Shown: piece by piece, positions 1 to 8,725 of the stretch
How the letters are laid out: every line of letters starts with the position of its first letter
Numbering within the stretch: the first letter of the stretch is position 1
Assembly: GCA_001602955.1 (NCBI GenBank)
Contig: LVAC01000022.1
Coordinates: 124,001-188,000 of the forward strand
Reading direction: 5' to 3'
DNA from: Sulfurospirillum sp001602955
GTDB lineage: Bacteria > Campylobacterota > Campylobacteria > Campylobacterales > Sulfurospirillaceae
DNA: 64,000 bases
The notes under the pieces: generated by a model
The model's input: only the letters and a program-made list of their open reading frames with translations
What the model was told of the DNA's origin: nothing
The model's database searches: none
Translations under genes and position numbers: made by a program

Positions 1-717
1 GAGCCTAAACCTTCCCAAATGAAAGAGTTGGCACAATCGGACGCTTATTTTAGTATCGGCGACGGCTTTGAAAAAGCATGGCTTCCGAAGTTCAAAAGCA
101 GCAATCCTAAGCTGATGATGGTCGATACGGTTAAAGGTATCGAAAAAATTCCGATGGCGGAACATCACCACGAGGACGAAGGCAAAGAACATAAAGGTCA
201 TGCACATCACGACCATGATCACGAGCAGGGCGAACTCGATCCGCACGTTTGGCTTGATCCGATTTTGGTCAAAACCCAAGCACACACTATCTATGAAGCT
301 TTGGTAACGCTTTATCCCGAACAAAAAGTGCTCTTTACTCAAAACTACGAAGCCTTCATGACGTCGCTCGATGCGTTAGACGTTTCCATCCAACAAACCC
401 TTGCCGATGTTAAAAATCGCAAATTTATCGTTTTCCATCCTTCTTTCGGTTATTTTGCCAAACATTACGGCTTAGAGCAAATCCCCGTTGAAGTCAGCGG
501 TAAAGAGCCAAAGCCGGCAGAGCTTGCTAAAATTATCGACGAAGCAAAAGAAGAAGGTGCCAAAGTCGTTTTCGTCTCTCCTCAATTTTCTAAAAAAAGT
601 GCCGAAACGATTGCGAAACAGATCAACGGAAAAACTTTAACCATCGATCCTTTGGCGTACGAATGGAAAGAGAATATGCTCAGCGTTGCCAAAATCTTTC
701 AATCAGAACTAAAATGA
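1..717 (+). CDS. znuA: Zinc ABC transporter substrate-binding protein ZnuA (5' truncated)
   Basis: Periplasmic zinc-binding lobe of a ZnuABC importer (cluster A-I / SBP_bac_9 family). The frame is already open at base 1 (reading EPKPSQM), so the methionine at 19 is internal and signal peptide and start lie outside the window. A His/Asp/Glu-rich loop typical of ZnuA lies at about 160-225 (HHH, then HAHHDHDH), followed by DPHVWLDP with a probable metal-ligand His. Another conserved His is in VFHPSFGYF. The C-terminal lobe looks complete, ending about 12 bp before znuC, so the three genes form one operon. Regulation by a Zur/Fur protein is likely, but the promoter is not visible. Confidence 0.93.
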   Translation, partial: EPKPSQMKELAQSDAYFSIGDGFEKAWLPKFKSSNPKLMMVDTVKGIEKIPMAEHHHEDEGKEHKGHAHHDHDHEQGELDPHVWLDPILVKTQAHTIYEALVTLYPEQKVLFTQNYEAFMTSLDALDVSIQQTLADVKNRKFIVFHPSFGYFAKHYGLEQIPVEVSGKEPKPAELAKIIDEAKEEGAKVVFVSPQFSKKSAETIAKQINGKTLTIDPLAYEWKENMLSVAKIFQSELK

Positions 718-728
718 TATAATGCTTT

Positions 729-1490
729 ATGCATTACGACATCGAAATCAACAATCTTAGCTTTAATTATGAGGGTACGGACGTATTGGAGGGAATCAAC
801 CTCCGATACGCCAAAGAAGAGTTCTTGGCAATCATCGGTCCTAACGGCGGCGGAAAAAGCACGCTTTTAAAATTGATGATCGGCCTTTTAGAACCTTCGT
901 GCGGCGAAGTGCTTCTCTTTGGACAAAAACCCTTACATGTAAGTTCTCAAATAGCCTATGTTCCGCAAGATACGATGGCAAATAAGGATTTCCCGATCAG
1001 CGTTTTAGACGTCGTTTTAATGGGCAGGCTCTCGCCTAAGAGTACCGGAAGGTATTCTAAAGAAGACAAACAAATCGCACGAAGCATGTTGGCACATGTC
1101 GGTATGAGCGATTTTGAAACCCATAAAATCCATGCGCTTTCAGGAGGTCAACGCCAGCGTGTTTTTATTGCACGCGCCCTTGCATGCGAAGCTAAAATTA
1201 TCTTCTTAGACGAACCGACGGCGAGTATCGATACGGCAGGTCAAATCGCCGTTTTTGAGCTACTTAAAGAACTAAACCGCACCGTCGGCATCGTCTTGAT
1301 TAGCCATGACGTCAACGTCGCGTTGAACTATGCGACTAAAGTGGCACATGTCAACAAAACACTCTACATGCACGACGTTCCCAGCGCACACGATTTTAAA
1401 CTTTTCCAAAACCCAAAAGCCCACGTATGCGACATTGAATTGATTAGTGCGACACGATGCAACCACCTTCATCCAAAGCAAAACCTATGA
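729..1490 (+). CDS. znuC: Zinc ABC transporter ATP-binding protein ZnuC
   Basis: Cytoplasmic ATPase that powers zinc uptake with ZnuA and ZnuB. At 253 residues it has the usual length. Walker A GPNGGGKST is at residues 37-45, the ABC signature LSGGQRQR at 137-144, Walker B IIFLDEP at 157-163 and the switch histidine at about 193. The second gene of the znu operon, its stop codon is shared in an ATGA overlap with znuB, which argues for translational coupling. A related manganese or iron ATPase is less likely, given the His-rich ZnuA encoded beside it. Confidence 0.93.
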   Translation: MHYDIEINNLSFNYEGTDVLEGINLRYAKEEFLAIIGPNGGGKSTLLKLMIGLLEPSCGEVLLFGQKPLHVSSQIAYVPQDTMANKDFPISVLDVVLMGRLSPKSTGRYSKEDKQIARSMLAHVGMSDFETHKIHALSGGQRQRVFIARALACEAKIIFLDEPTASIDTAGQIAVFELLKELNRTVGIVLISHDVNVALNYATKVAHVNKTLYMHDVPSAHDFKLFQNPKAHVCDIELISATRCNHLHPKQNL

Positions 1491-2284
1491 GCGACATCCT
1501 TCACTTCGAATTTATGCAATACGCGCTTTACGCTGCGCTGATCGTAAGTTTTATCTGCGGCATTATCGGAACGCTGATCGTCATTAACCGTATGGTGTTT
1601 ATTGCCGGAGGTATCGCGCACGGTTCTTACGGCGGAATCGGATTGGCACTCTTTTTAGGCATATCGCCGCTTTTAGGCGCTTCATTGTTTGCGCTGGTTT
1701 TAGGCAGTATTATGGCATACCTTACGCATCGAAACAATACGAGACTCGACTCTCTTATCGGTGTCTTATGGGCATTCGGTATGGCATTCGGTATTATTAT
1801 GACCGATTTGACGCCGGGGTACAACGTTGATCTAATGAGTTATCTTTTCGGGGCGATTTTATCGGTCTCTTTAGAAGATCTTTACGGAATGGGATCCATC
1901 TTGGCACTTATTTTAGTGTTTGTTCTCGTTTTTTACCGCCAGTTGATTGCGATGAGTTTCGACGCCAAATTTGCCAAACTTCGCGGCGTCAATACCGAAC
2001 TGCTTTACACCTTATTGATCTTAATCGTCGCGCTCAGCGTCGTGATGAGCATTCGTGCAGTCGGACTGATCTTGGTCATTGCCCTCTTAACGATTCCGCC
2101 TTACATCGCCGAAAAATTTACCGCTTCGATTGCCGGAATGATGACGCTTTCAAGTTTTTTGGCACTCGTTTTCTGCGGTATAGGACTTTTGTTATCGTAT
2201 CATTTTAATCTGAGTGCCGGTGCGTCCATTATCCTTGTCGCGACAAGTGCTTTTTTGCTTCAATTGCCTTTTAAAAAACGCTAG
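1487..2284 (+). CDS. znuB: Zinc ABC transporter permease ZnuB
   Basis: Inner-membrane permease of the zinc importer (ABC-3 family), with about eight hydrophobic segments along 265 residues. I choose the ATG at 1487 because it forms an ATGA overlap with the znuC stop. An in-frame ATG at 1457 would add ten residues unlike the family and lengthen the overlap. GGIAHGSYGGIGLA near residue 40 is the conserved ABC-3 loop. The 3' end overlaps the convergent EamA gene by 14 bp, so no intergenic terminator is possible here. Confidence 0.92.
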   Translation: MSDILHFEFMQYALYAALIVSFICGIIGTLIVINRMVFIAGGIAHGSYGGIGLALFLGISPLLGASLFALVLGSIMAYLTHRNNTRLDSLIGVLWAFGMAFGIIMTDLTPGYNVDLMSYLFGAILSVSLEDLYGMGSILALILVFVLVFYRQLIAMSFDAKFAKLRGVNTELLYTLLILIVALSVVMSIRAVGLILVIALLTIPPYIAEKFTASIAGMMTLSSFLALVFCGIGLLLSYHFNLSAGASIILVATSAFLLQLPFKKR

Positions 2285-3182
2285 GTTTACTCCTACGCGT
2301 TTGATACCATGCAAACGCATACGAACCGACTTCGGCTATCAGCATTCCCGCAAGAATCAAACCCGCGCCGCATAGCTGAGAAAAGCTCAAAACTTCTGCG
2401 GCGAACCAATAGCCGAATGCACCCGCACTCACGGGCTCCATCGTAAAAATAATAGCGGTTTTCGCCGCGGTCGTAAAACGTTGCATCGCCGTTTGAACCC
2501 AAAATGCAAAAATCGTGGCGAATAGCACCGTGATCATCACCGCTTCGACAAACGTATCGTTAACGTGTGGAGGCGTAATGCTTCCTTCTTTCCATAAACC
2601 TCCGATGAGAGAGCATACGGCAACGGTTAAAAATTGAATGCTGACCAAAAGATAAACATTGTTTTTACGTGAAAGATGCCCCGTACACACGATATGCAAA
2701 GCAAACATAATGGCACATACGAACGCATAAATTTCACCCCATGAAAAGCCGATCTCGCTCTTAAGCGTCAAGAGGTAAAGCCCGATTGCGGCGATAACCG
2801 CACCGGCGAGCGAAAAAAACGATGCCTTGTGTTTAAATAAAAGATACGATCCAAACGGAACGATAATGACGCTTAATCCCGTAATAAAACCGACCGTAGA
2901 AGAGTACGTATACGTTAACGCAAAAGTTTGAAACGCATAGCCTAAAAACATAAAAAGTCCGAGCAGTACGCCGGCTTTGACAACTTCGTAATTCAGGTAT
3001 TTCCATTGCTTATACGAAATCAATCCCATTAAAAGTGCCGCCGAAAAGAATCGCCAAAACAAAAACGTGTAGACAGGCGTTTCGTCTACGGCCGTTTGGA
3101 CGACGACAAAGGTACTTCCCCATGAAATGGCAACCAAAAGTAATAAAAAATCGGCTCCCGCTTCTTTCCATCGATAATGCAT
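2271..3182 (-). CDS. EamA/DMT-superfamily transporter
   Basis: Ten-helix inner-membrane permease with two EamA repeats of about 140 residues. WGSTFVVVQ near the N-terminus is the hallmark of the first repeat and MEPVSAGAFGY that of the second. Members export amino acids or other small metabolites; the substrate cannot be read from sequence. I choose the ATG at 3182 (AAGGA about 8 nt upstream) over the in-frame ATG at 3203, which has no ribosome site. A TATAAT-like element on the minus strand lies at 3215-3220. It converges on znuB with a 14-bp overlap, with no functional link apparent. Confidence 0.88.
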   Translation of the reverse strand: MHYRWKEAGADFLLLLVAISWGSTFVVVQTAVDETPVYTFLFWRFFSAALLMGLISYKQWKYLNYEVVKAGVLLGLFMFLGYAFQTFALTYTYSSTVGFITGLSVIIVPFGSYLLFKHKASFFSLAGAVIAAIGLYLLTLKSEIGFSWGEIYAFVCAIMFALHIVCTGHLSRKNNVYLLVSIQFLTVAVCSLIGGLWKEGSITPPHVNDTFVEAVMITVLFATIFAFWVQTAMQRFTTAAKTAIIFTMEPVSAGAFGYWFAAEVLSFSQLCGAGLILAGMLIAEVGSYAFAWYQTRRSKPSVF

Positions 3183-3306
3183 TAGACTTTTCCTTAATAA
3201 CATGTAAAGGCGTTATTGTAGCATAAGCGATAGGAAAAAACGTGCCAAAATCCCGTCAATACTTGCTAAAAGGAAATATTTATTTAAATCTCTCAGAATA
3301 ACATGC

Positions 3307-3312
3307 TATAAT
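3307..3312 (+). promoter_or_regulatory. Probable -10 element for the cytochrome c gene
   Basis: A perfect TATAAT preceded by TGC lies about 50 nt before the cytochrome c start, in AT-rich DNA. No convincing -35 is seen, as is common for Campylobacterota sigma-70 promoters. A ribosome site TGGAGG is at 3352-3357. Confidence 0.55.
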
Positions 3313-3364
3313 CCTAACTTAGTAAAATATTTTTATACTCATTTAATATTTTGGAGGTTTTTCT

Positions 3365-3691
3365 ATGTTGCGTCTCCTAAGCTATTCATTCGGAACACTC
3401 CTTTTTCTCTCCTCAATCGCCTGTGCGCAAGAGCCCTCCGCCGAACACGGGGCACAACTTTTTAAACAATGCGCGGGATGCCACGGAGCCGACGGCCGCA
3501 ATAAAGCTTTCGGCAAAAGCGGTATCATCGCAGGACAAAGTGCCGAAGATTTGATGGAGAGTATTAAATTTTACCGCGAAAGCGAATTCAAAGCACACGG
3601 TACATCGCTGGTGATGTCAAAACAAACCAAAAACATGAGTCCGCAAGATATTAGCGACGTTGCGCATTATATTTCGAAATTACCCAAATAA
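3365..3691 (+). CDS. Periplasmic monoheme cytochrome c (class I, c553-like)
   Basis: Small periplasmic electron carrier of 108 residues. A signal peptide (MLRLLSYSFGTLLFLSSIACA) is followed by one haem-binding CAGCH at about residues 36-40. A candidate axial Met is in LVMSKQTKNMS, and the terminal helix YISKLP is typical of c553 proteins. Spaced 24 bp before the next secreted protein gene, with which it is probably co-transcribed. It probably shuttles electrons between a cytochrome bc1-type complex and a terminal reductase; the partner is not identifiable here. Confidence 0.88.
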   Translation: MLRLLSYSFGTLLFLSSIACAQEPSAEHGAQLFKQCAGCHGADGRNKAFGKSGIIAGQSAEDLMESIKFYRESEFKAHGTSLVMSKQTKNMSPQDISDVAHYISKLPK

Positions 3692-3715
3692 AATGTAAAG
3701 AGAGGCCTTATACCG

Positions 3716-4036
3716 ATGAAAAAAACGACTTATTTTTGCTTAGTGCTCGTATCTTTGTTTTTGATCCCTTCTTCTTTATCCGCAAGCACGGTAAAAGGTA
3801 AAATTTTTTATGCAAAAATTCTCAAACCCGTATGCGGCTTTAACGGTGACGTCATGGGTAAAAAACATACCGTCAGCGAATGGAAACAATTTTACGAAAA
3901 CAATCAACTCTCCCTTGCCATAAAAGTGCTTTGCCCGCAAGCTCCCGATATTACGGAACAAAACGATCTTTTAAACCTCTACCACTTCCTCAGTTCGTTT
4001 GCAAGCGATAGCGGTAACGTGCCTTCGTGCAATTAA
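3716..4036 (+). CDS. Secreted haem-less cytochrome-c-like Cys protein
   Basis: A 106-residue protein with a clear signal peptide (about 1-23) and ribosome site AGAGAGG about 9 nt upstream. The mature part has three cysteines, in KPVCGFNGDVMGKKHT, VLCPQ and the terminal SGNVPSCN, but no CXXCH, so it should not bind haem covalently. The spacing of conserved His, Trp and Cys resembles a small family often seen beside cytochromes in Campylobacterota; that is from memory and no function is established. Its position just after a cytochrome c suggests a periplasmic redox or chaperone role. That role is an inference. Confidence 0.75.
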   Translation: MKKTTYFCLVLVSLFLIPSSLSASTVKGKIFYAKILKPVCGFNGDVMGKKHTVSEWKQFYENNQLSLAIKVLCPQAPDITEQNDLLNLYHFLSSFASDSGNVPSCN

Positions 4037-4123
4037 AAATCTTTGCATAGGGGCTTTATCTTACTTTTATATTCTATTGATACAATTATGGTTTGTGCGA
4101 GATATACGTAAAGAAAGGTTTGA

Positions 4124-4864
4124 ATGAGCCAAGCAATTGTGCGTATGGAGAACGTCGATAAATACTACGGCGATTTTCATGTCCTAAAAAATATTAATTT
4201 TTCCGTTACCGAAGGTGAAATCGTCGTTATATGCGGTCCAAGCGGTAGCGGTAAATCAACCCTGATTCGTTGCATCAATAAACTTGAAGAGATTGATAGC
4301 GGCGATATTTTTGTCGACGGATTCGATCTTTACGATAAAAAAGTAAACATTAACCAAGTACGTGCCGAAACCGGCATGGTCTTTCAGCACTTCAATCTTT
4401 TTCCCCACTTAACCATTTTAGACAACATCACGATTGCGCAACGTAAAGTAAAAGGTGCTTCAAAACACGAAGCAAATGAATTTTCCCTCAAATTATTGGA
4501 GCGTGTCGGACTGGTGCATAAAGCGCACGGATATCCCAACGAACTGAGCGGCGGACAGAAGCAAAGAGTTGCCATCGCAAGAACGCTCGCTATGAAACCT
4601 AAAATCATTCTTTTCGACGAACCGACTTCCGCACTCGATCCGGAAATGATCGGAGGCGTCTTAGACGTTATGCGAGAATTAGCGCATGAAAATTATACGA
4701 TTATTTGCGTAACCCACGAAATGGGTTTTGCCAAAGAAGTGAGCGATCGCGTAATTTTTATGGACGAGGGGGTAATTATCGAAGAAGCTAGCCCCGAAGC
4801 ATTTTTTGCTAACCCGAAAACCGAACGTGCTCAAAAATTTTTACAAGAAGTGCTTACGCATTAA
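4124..4864 (+). CDS. glnQ: Polar amino-acid ABC transporter ATP-binding protein (GlnQ family)
   Basis: ATPase of a polar amino-acid importer, 246 residues, closely matching GlnQ/PebC. Walker A GPSGSGKST is near residues 38-46, signature LSGGQKQR near 138-145, Walker B IILFDEPTSALDPEM just after, and CVTHEMGF carries the switch His. The first gene of a three-gene operon (ATPase, binding protein, permease), it has a possible -10 TACAAT at 4081-4086 and AAAGG before the ATG. The glnQ symbol names the family; glutamate, aspartate or glutamine are all plausible substrates. Confidence 0.9.
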   Translation: MSQAIVRMENVDKYYGDFHVLKNINFSVTEGEIVVICGPSGSGKSTLIRCINKLEEIDSGDIFVDGFDLYDKKVNINQVRAETGMVFQHFNLFPHLTILDNITIAQRKVKGASKHEANEFSLKLLERVGLVHKAHGYPNELSGGQKQRVAIARTLAMKPKIILFDEPTSALDPEMIGGVLDVMRELAHENYTIICVTHEMGFAKEVSDRVIFMDEGVIIEEASPEAFFANPKTERAQKFLQEVLTH

Positions 4865-4898
4865 TCATTAAAAAATCTATTCTTTAAGGAGAGTGTCA

Positions 4899-5699
4899 AT
4901 GAAAAAAATTCTTGCCGCATTACTCGTAATGCTCGGACTTAATGCCATGGCTGACGATATCAACCTTTGGCAAAAATCAACCCTCAACTCCATCTTGCAA
5001 AAAGGTGAATTAACCGTCGGATTAGAGCCCGGTTATATGCCTTTCGAGATGAAAGATAAACAAGGCAATATTATCGGTTTTGACGTCGATTTGGCAAACG
5101 AAATGGCAAAAGCGATGGGTGTCAAACTCAAACTGGTTCCAACAGCATGGGACGGTATTATTGCGGGGCTACTTACGGGTAAATACGACATTATTATGTC
5201 AGGTATGACGATTACGCAAGAGAGAAACCTCAAAATCAATTTTGCAAACCCTTATATTAGCGTCGGACAAACGCTTCTTGCGCCTAAAAAACATGCGGGC
5301 AAAAAATGGAGCGACTTGGATAAACCCGAATACACTATCGTTACCAAAATCGGCGTAACCGGCGAAATTGCAACACGTAAAATGTTCAAAAAAGCCAAAA
5401 TCAGAACGTTTGAAACTGAAGCGGATGCCGCACAAGAAGTTCTTAACGGCAATGCCGACGCTTTAGTATACGACAAGCCGTATAACGCTATCTTCTTTGC
5501 CGAAAAAGGCGCAGGCAAACTCGTGCATATGGATGAAGAACTTACGTACGAACCTCTTGGTTTTGCCATTCGCAAAGGTGATCCGGATTTCTTAAACTGG
5601 CTCAACAACTTCCTAAACCAAACACAACACGACGGTACGTATCAAAAAATTTACGATCGTTGGTTTAACGACTCTTCATGGCAAAAAAAGGTAATGTAA
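4899..5699 (+). CDS. Polar amino-acid ABC transporter substrate-binding protein
   Basis: Periplasmic binding protein of the SBP_bac_3 family, 266 residues, with a signal peptide cut after about MLGLNAMA. GFDVDLANEMAK and the AWDGIIAGLLTGKYDIIMSG stretch are diagnostic for the Glu/Gln/Asp/Arg group. The ATG at 4899 has AAGGAG 7 nt upstream; a GTG at 4893 would put the start inside that site. It lies between the ATPase and permease genes. Campylobacter PEB1 (aspartate/glutamate) is a plausible functional analogue, but the substrate is not proven by sequence. Confidence 0.9.
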   Translation: MKKILAALLVMLGLNAMADDINLWQKSTLNSILQKGELTVGLEPGYMPFEMKDKQGNIIGFDVDLANEMAKAMGVKLKLVPTAWDGIIAGLLTGKYDIIMSGMTITQERNLKINFANPYISVGQTLLAPKKHAGKKWSDLDKPEYTIVTKIGVTGEIATRKMFKKAKIRTFETEADAAQEVLNGNADALVYDKPYNAIFFAEKGAGKLVHMDEELTYEPLGFAIRKGDPDFLNWLNNFLNQTQHDGTYQKIYDRWFNDSSWQKKVM

Positions 5700-5702
5700 C
5701 CA

Positions 5703-6668
5703 GTGGCAAAAGAGAAACAACCACTTTTACACAATAAAACATTCGGCCACGTCGTGGCCGTTATGTTTTACGTCGCATTAGGCTATCTCCTTTTTACGGC
5801 TGCTTCCAATATGAACTATATTTGGAAATGGACCAGTGTTCCCAAATATTTTGCTTACGAACAAACCGATACGATTACTTCTCCGATAGACGGTACGGTA
5901 CGTTTGGGCAACAACGCGATTATCGTTCAAGGTACGAGCGATAGTAAAGAAGTCGTTATCGAGCAAGGATTTTTACCAAAAGTCCAAGAGGGCGATCATA
6001 TCTACGAAAATGACGTTGTCGCATCTAAAACTTACCTCAAAGCCGGACCGTTGATCGAAGGCTTGATCGTTACGTTAGAAGTCTCGGCATTAGCCGCCAT
6101 TCTTGCATTTGCTATCGGTGCGCTTTTAGCGTTTATGCGTATTTCCGATCTACAGTTTCTGAAAGATATCGCTACGGTTTACATCGCGATTATTCGCGGA
6201 ACGCCTCTACTCGTACAAATTTTTATTTTTTATTTTATTATTGCGACGATCTTTGAACTGGAACGCTTTTTAGCGGGAGCCGTTTCACTCGGTCTTTTCT
6301 TCGGCGCTTATATCGCGGAAGTCTTGCGAGGAGCTATTCAATCGATCGATAAAGGTCAATACGAAGCCGCTAAATCGCTCGGTATGAATTATACGCAAAC
6401 AATGATTTATATCATTATGCCTCAAGCATTGAAACGCGCTTTGCCTACGTTGGTAGGAGAGATGATAGCACTTGTCAAAGACTCTTCTTTGGTTTCGGTT
6501 ATCTCCATTACCGATTTGACCAAAGTCGGACGCGAAATCGTTGCCAATACTTTCTCGCCGTTTGAAACATGGCTAATCGTTGCGGCAGTTTATTTTACGA
6601 TTACGTTTACGTTAACGGCACTCGGACACAAAATCGAATCTCGAATGAAAAAACAAGGCGGTATGTAA
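5703..6668 (+). CDS. Polar amino-acid ABC transporter permease with periplasmic insert
   Basis: Inner-membrane permease of the HisMQ/GlnP family, 321 residues, longer than the usual 220-250. Residues 115-320 are a normal permease: helices, and the EAA-type loop with EAAKSLGMNYTQ. The first 115 residues are extra: one helix (about 14-34), then about 80 polar residues containing SPIDGTVRLG and a PKVQEGDHIYENDVVASK stretch, reminiscent of a lipoyl/barrel-sandwich fold. The likely start is GTG at 5703, 3 nt after the binding-protein stop. The insert would sit in the periplasm near the docked binding protein. Confidence 0.86.
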   Translation: MAKEKQPLLHNKTFGHVVAVMFYVALGYLLFTAASNMNYIWKWTSVPKYFAYEQTDTITSPIDGTVRLGNNAIIVQGTSDSKEVVIEQGFLPKVQEGDHIYENDVVASKTYLKAGPLIEGLIVTLEVSALAAILAFAIGALLAFMRISDLQFLKDIATVYIAIIRGTPLLVQIFIFYFIIATIFELERFLAGAVSLGLFFGAYIAEVLRGAIQSIDKGQYEAAKSLGMNYTQTMIYIIMPQALKRALPTLVGEMIALVKDSSLVSVISITDLTKVGREIVANTFSPFETWLIVAAVYFTITFTLTALGHKIESRMKKQGGM

Positions 6669-6688
6669 GCTTTCCCGGCTTTCATACC
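6660..6688. terminator. Convergent terminator-like hairpin
   Basis: Arms GGTATG (6660-6665) and CATACC (6683-6688) with an inner AAGC/GCTT pairing. It overlaps the permease stop codon and precedes the convergent PilZ gene end at 6698. The T-run is weak, so efficiency is uncertain. Confidence 0.45.
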
Positions 6689-6697
6689 CGTATTGTT

Positions 6698-7843
6698 TTA
6701 TACGCTATACGCTTCCAACTCTTGGTCTAAATCTTCCAAAATCTCTTTTTCCCGCTGGGAAATATAATTTAAAATCTTTTTGCTCATAATGCGGTCGGGA
6801 AAAATACGCATACAGTAACGAAACGAGCCTTGATAATCGATAATATTGACGATTTCTCCTTGCAGTTCAATCGTTTTATCTCCGTCAATCGCGATCGTAG
6901 CGCTGTTAAGCTCAAACGTTACGCTTACCTTTGCACCGACATAAATGCCGTTATTTTCGTTGCTAACGACACCCAGTCCGTTAATTGAAAGATCGTAGAG
7001 TCGTCCCGACGTTGGTAGGTGATGGGAAGGACGCAAATAGACTTTTGCCAAAATATCGGGATGAACGCGCACAAATTCTCTTTGGATAGCCGGCATGTTT
7101 AAAAGGTAGGTAAAATTGCTGAGCACAATCGTATTGGTTTGAAAATTACTCTCGATAATATCGGCTTTGAGGTGTTTACTCAGCCACTCATTTTTGACGA
7201 TAAACGCTTGCGCTTCCAGTTTCATCGCTATTTCTTGCAGTCGATCGATCTTAAACGTAACGTTTTCGTCTTCGATCTCTATAATTTCCGCTTCCGAGCT
7301 GATAGGAACACCTTTGTAGAGATTTAAGAACGTGATTTTTTGCTTTTCGCCTCGCATACGTTGAAACACTTCAATCAAGGTGTTACTCGGCGTGAATATA
7401 CTATCTTGGCTAAAGCCCGTATCAAAAGCGTCGCAGGGTTGACATGTCGTACTCTCAAGAAGATCGCTTGGCAGGGCATCGACAAAACGGTTGACGTATC
7501 CGATCAAAATCCCAAGTTGCGGACACTTGACATGCCGCTCGCTTAATTCGCCGTATTTTTCAAGAAGAAACAAAAAACTCCTTGCAACGACATAATGCAA
7601 TTCACGACTACCGCAACGTAAATGCTCCAAAAGTTCTTGCGGAACTTCGTTTTCGCATTGGAGCAAGCTTCGATACGTCGCCAAAGCAACCTTTTTTGCT
7701 TCGAGAGGTGAGACCTTTGTATCGCTATTAGTATAAAGACACGCGAAATAATCGCAAAAAACCGTTTCTAACTCCTGATCAAACGGAGCGAGGTTAATAA
7801 GAAAAAGTTCTTTTTCGTCTTGAGAAATACTCTTTTTTTCCAT
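6698..7843 (-). CDS. PilZ-domain protein, YcgR-like cyclic di-GMP effector
   Basis: A 381-residue cytoplasmic protein. The C-terminal PilZ domain (about 250-360) has both halves of the c-di-GMP signature: RxxxR at residues 255-259 (REFVR) and DxSxxG at 284-289 (DLSING). Residues about 165-250 resemble the YcgR N-terminal beta domain (LNLYKGVPI). The first 160 residues are helical and not recognised. In the YcgR family c-di-GMP binding alters flagellar motor output or other targets. No cyclase or phosphodiesterase lies nearby. It is 36 bp downstream of a histidine kinase gene and may be co-transcribed with it. Confidence 0.87.
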   Translation of the reverse strand: MEKKSISQDEKELFLINLAPFDQELETVFCDYFACLYTNSDTKVSPLEAKKVALATYRSLLQCENEVPQELLEHLRCGSRELHYVVARSFLFLLEKYGELSERHVKCPQLGILIGYVNRFVDALPSDLLESTTCQPCDAFDTGFSQDSIFTPSNTLIEVFQRMRGEKQKITFLNLYKGVPISSEAEIIEIEDENVTFKIDRLQEIAMKLEAQAFIVKNEWLSKHLKADIIESNFQTNTIVLSNFTYLLNMPAIQREFVRVHPDILAKVYLRPSHHLPTSGRLYDLSINGLGVVSNENNGIYVGAKVSVTFELNSATIAIDGDKTIELQGEIVNIIDYQGSFRYCMRIFPDRIMSKKILNYISQREKEILEDLDQELEAYSV

Positions 7844-7879
7844 GAAAATGTTCCTCTTACGGTAAATTTAGTGGAGCTA

Positions 7880-8725
7880 TCATTCGGTATCGACGAGACG
7901 TGAAATATCTAAAACAACGCTGGTTCCTTCCTCTTTTTTGGAAAAAATACGCAAAGGAATTTTACATTCATCGCAATATGCTTTGACAAGACTCAATCCT
8001 ATGCCGTACCCTTCTTTGCTCGTATCGGCTTGGTAATAGCGATCAAAAGCCAAGAAAAGTTCTGCTTCGCTCATCCCGATTCCCTGATCCCGAATCGTTA
8101 AGATTCCGGCATCAAATACGATAGAGATCGGACGATTATTTCTGTTATATTTAACGGCATTATGCAATAGATTCGAAACGACTTTGCCTAATCCGTGTTT
8201 ATCCGCATAAAGTTGTACATGTACGTTTTGCGTTTGAATAACAACGTCTTGCGCCATCTCTTTTTGCTTTTCAATAATGCGATTGAGCAAATCTTCCAAG
8301 ATAAAATATTCTTTTACCACTTCTTGTATCTCTTTTTTGATGTAATAATCCACTTCTTTGTAAAGCGCATACAAATCATCGCTTGCCAATGCAATCCGCT
8401 CCAAACGCTTCTGCTTTTTCGGATCGTTTTCGTTGTCTCTAATCATTTGCAAATTTGCTTTAATCACCGAAAGAGGAATATTGAGCTCGTGTAACGTATC
8501 TTTGAGCAAAATATCCAAAAAATGGTTGGTTTTCAAAAATGCAGAGAGACAATACGTTACGGTTACATAGCCGACGATGCTTGCAAAGAGTAGACTAAGC
8601 ACAAATATCCACATCCATGAATCGATCCACAAACACAGGATAAAGGTAAAGCTCATCGAAATAAATAAGCTGATGCTCAAACTTATCGCCGTTTTGATGA
8701 GAAATTTTCGATCGTTACTTCTCAA
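7880..8725 (-). CDS. Sensor histidine kinase, short intramembrane-sensing type
   Basis: A 281-residue kinase. Two hydrophobic helices (about 12-33 and 37-60) are separated by only a few residues, so there is almost no periplasmic domain; the signal is probably sensed in the membrane or via a partner. The phospho-acceptor is His79 in DTLHELNIPLS. ATPase boxes are SNLLHNAVKYN (N), RDQGIGMS (G1) and GYGIGLSLVK (G2). It overlaps the upstream response regulator by 11 bp, so it is the cognate pair. The HELN-type H-box matches the second kinase in this window (28.2-29.4 kb), which looks paralogous. Confidence 0.92.
   Translation of the reverse strand: MRSNDRKFLIKTAISLSISLFISMSFTFILCLWIDSWMWIFVLSLLFASIVGYVTVTYCLSAFLKTNHFLDILLKDTLHELNIPLSVIKANLQMIRDNENDPKKQKRLERIALASDDLYALYKEVDYYIKKEIQEVVKEYFILEDLLNRIIEKQKEMAQDVVIQTQNVHVQLYADKHGLGKVVSNLLHNAVKYNRNNRPISIVFDAGILTIRDQGIGMSEAELFLAFDRYYQADTSKEGYGIGLSLVKAYCDECKIPLRIFSKKEEGTSVVLDISRLVDTE

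Noticed and set aside
19..717. Start of znuA at the ATG at 19
   Set aside because: The frame is open to base 1 and reads the conserved EPKPSQM before it; the signal peptide is missing.
8195..8494. Open frame on the plus strand opposite the histidine kinase
   Set aside because: It is a shadow of the kinase gene; no ribosome site, and its Phe/His/Asn-rich protein has no domain.
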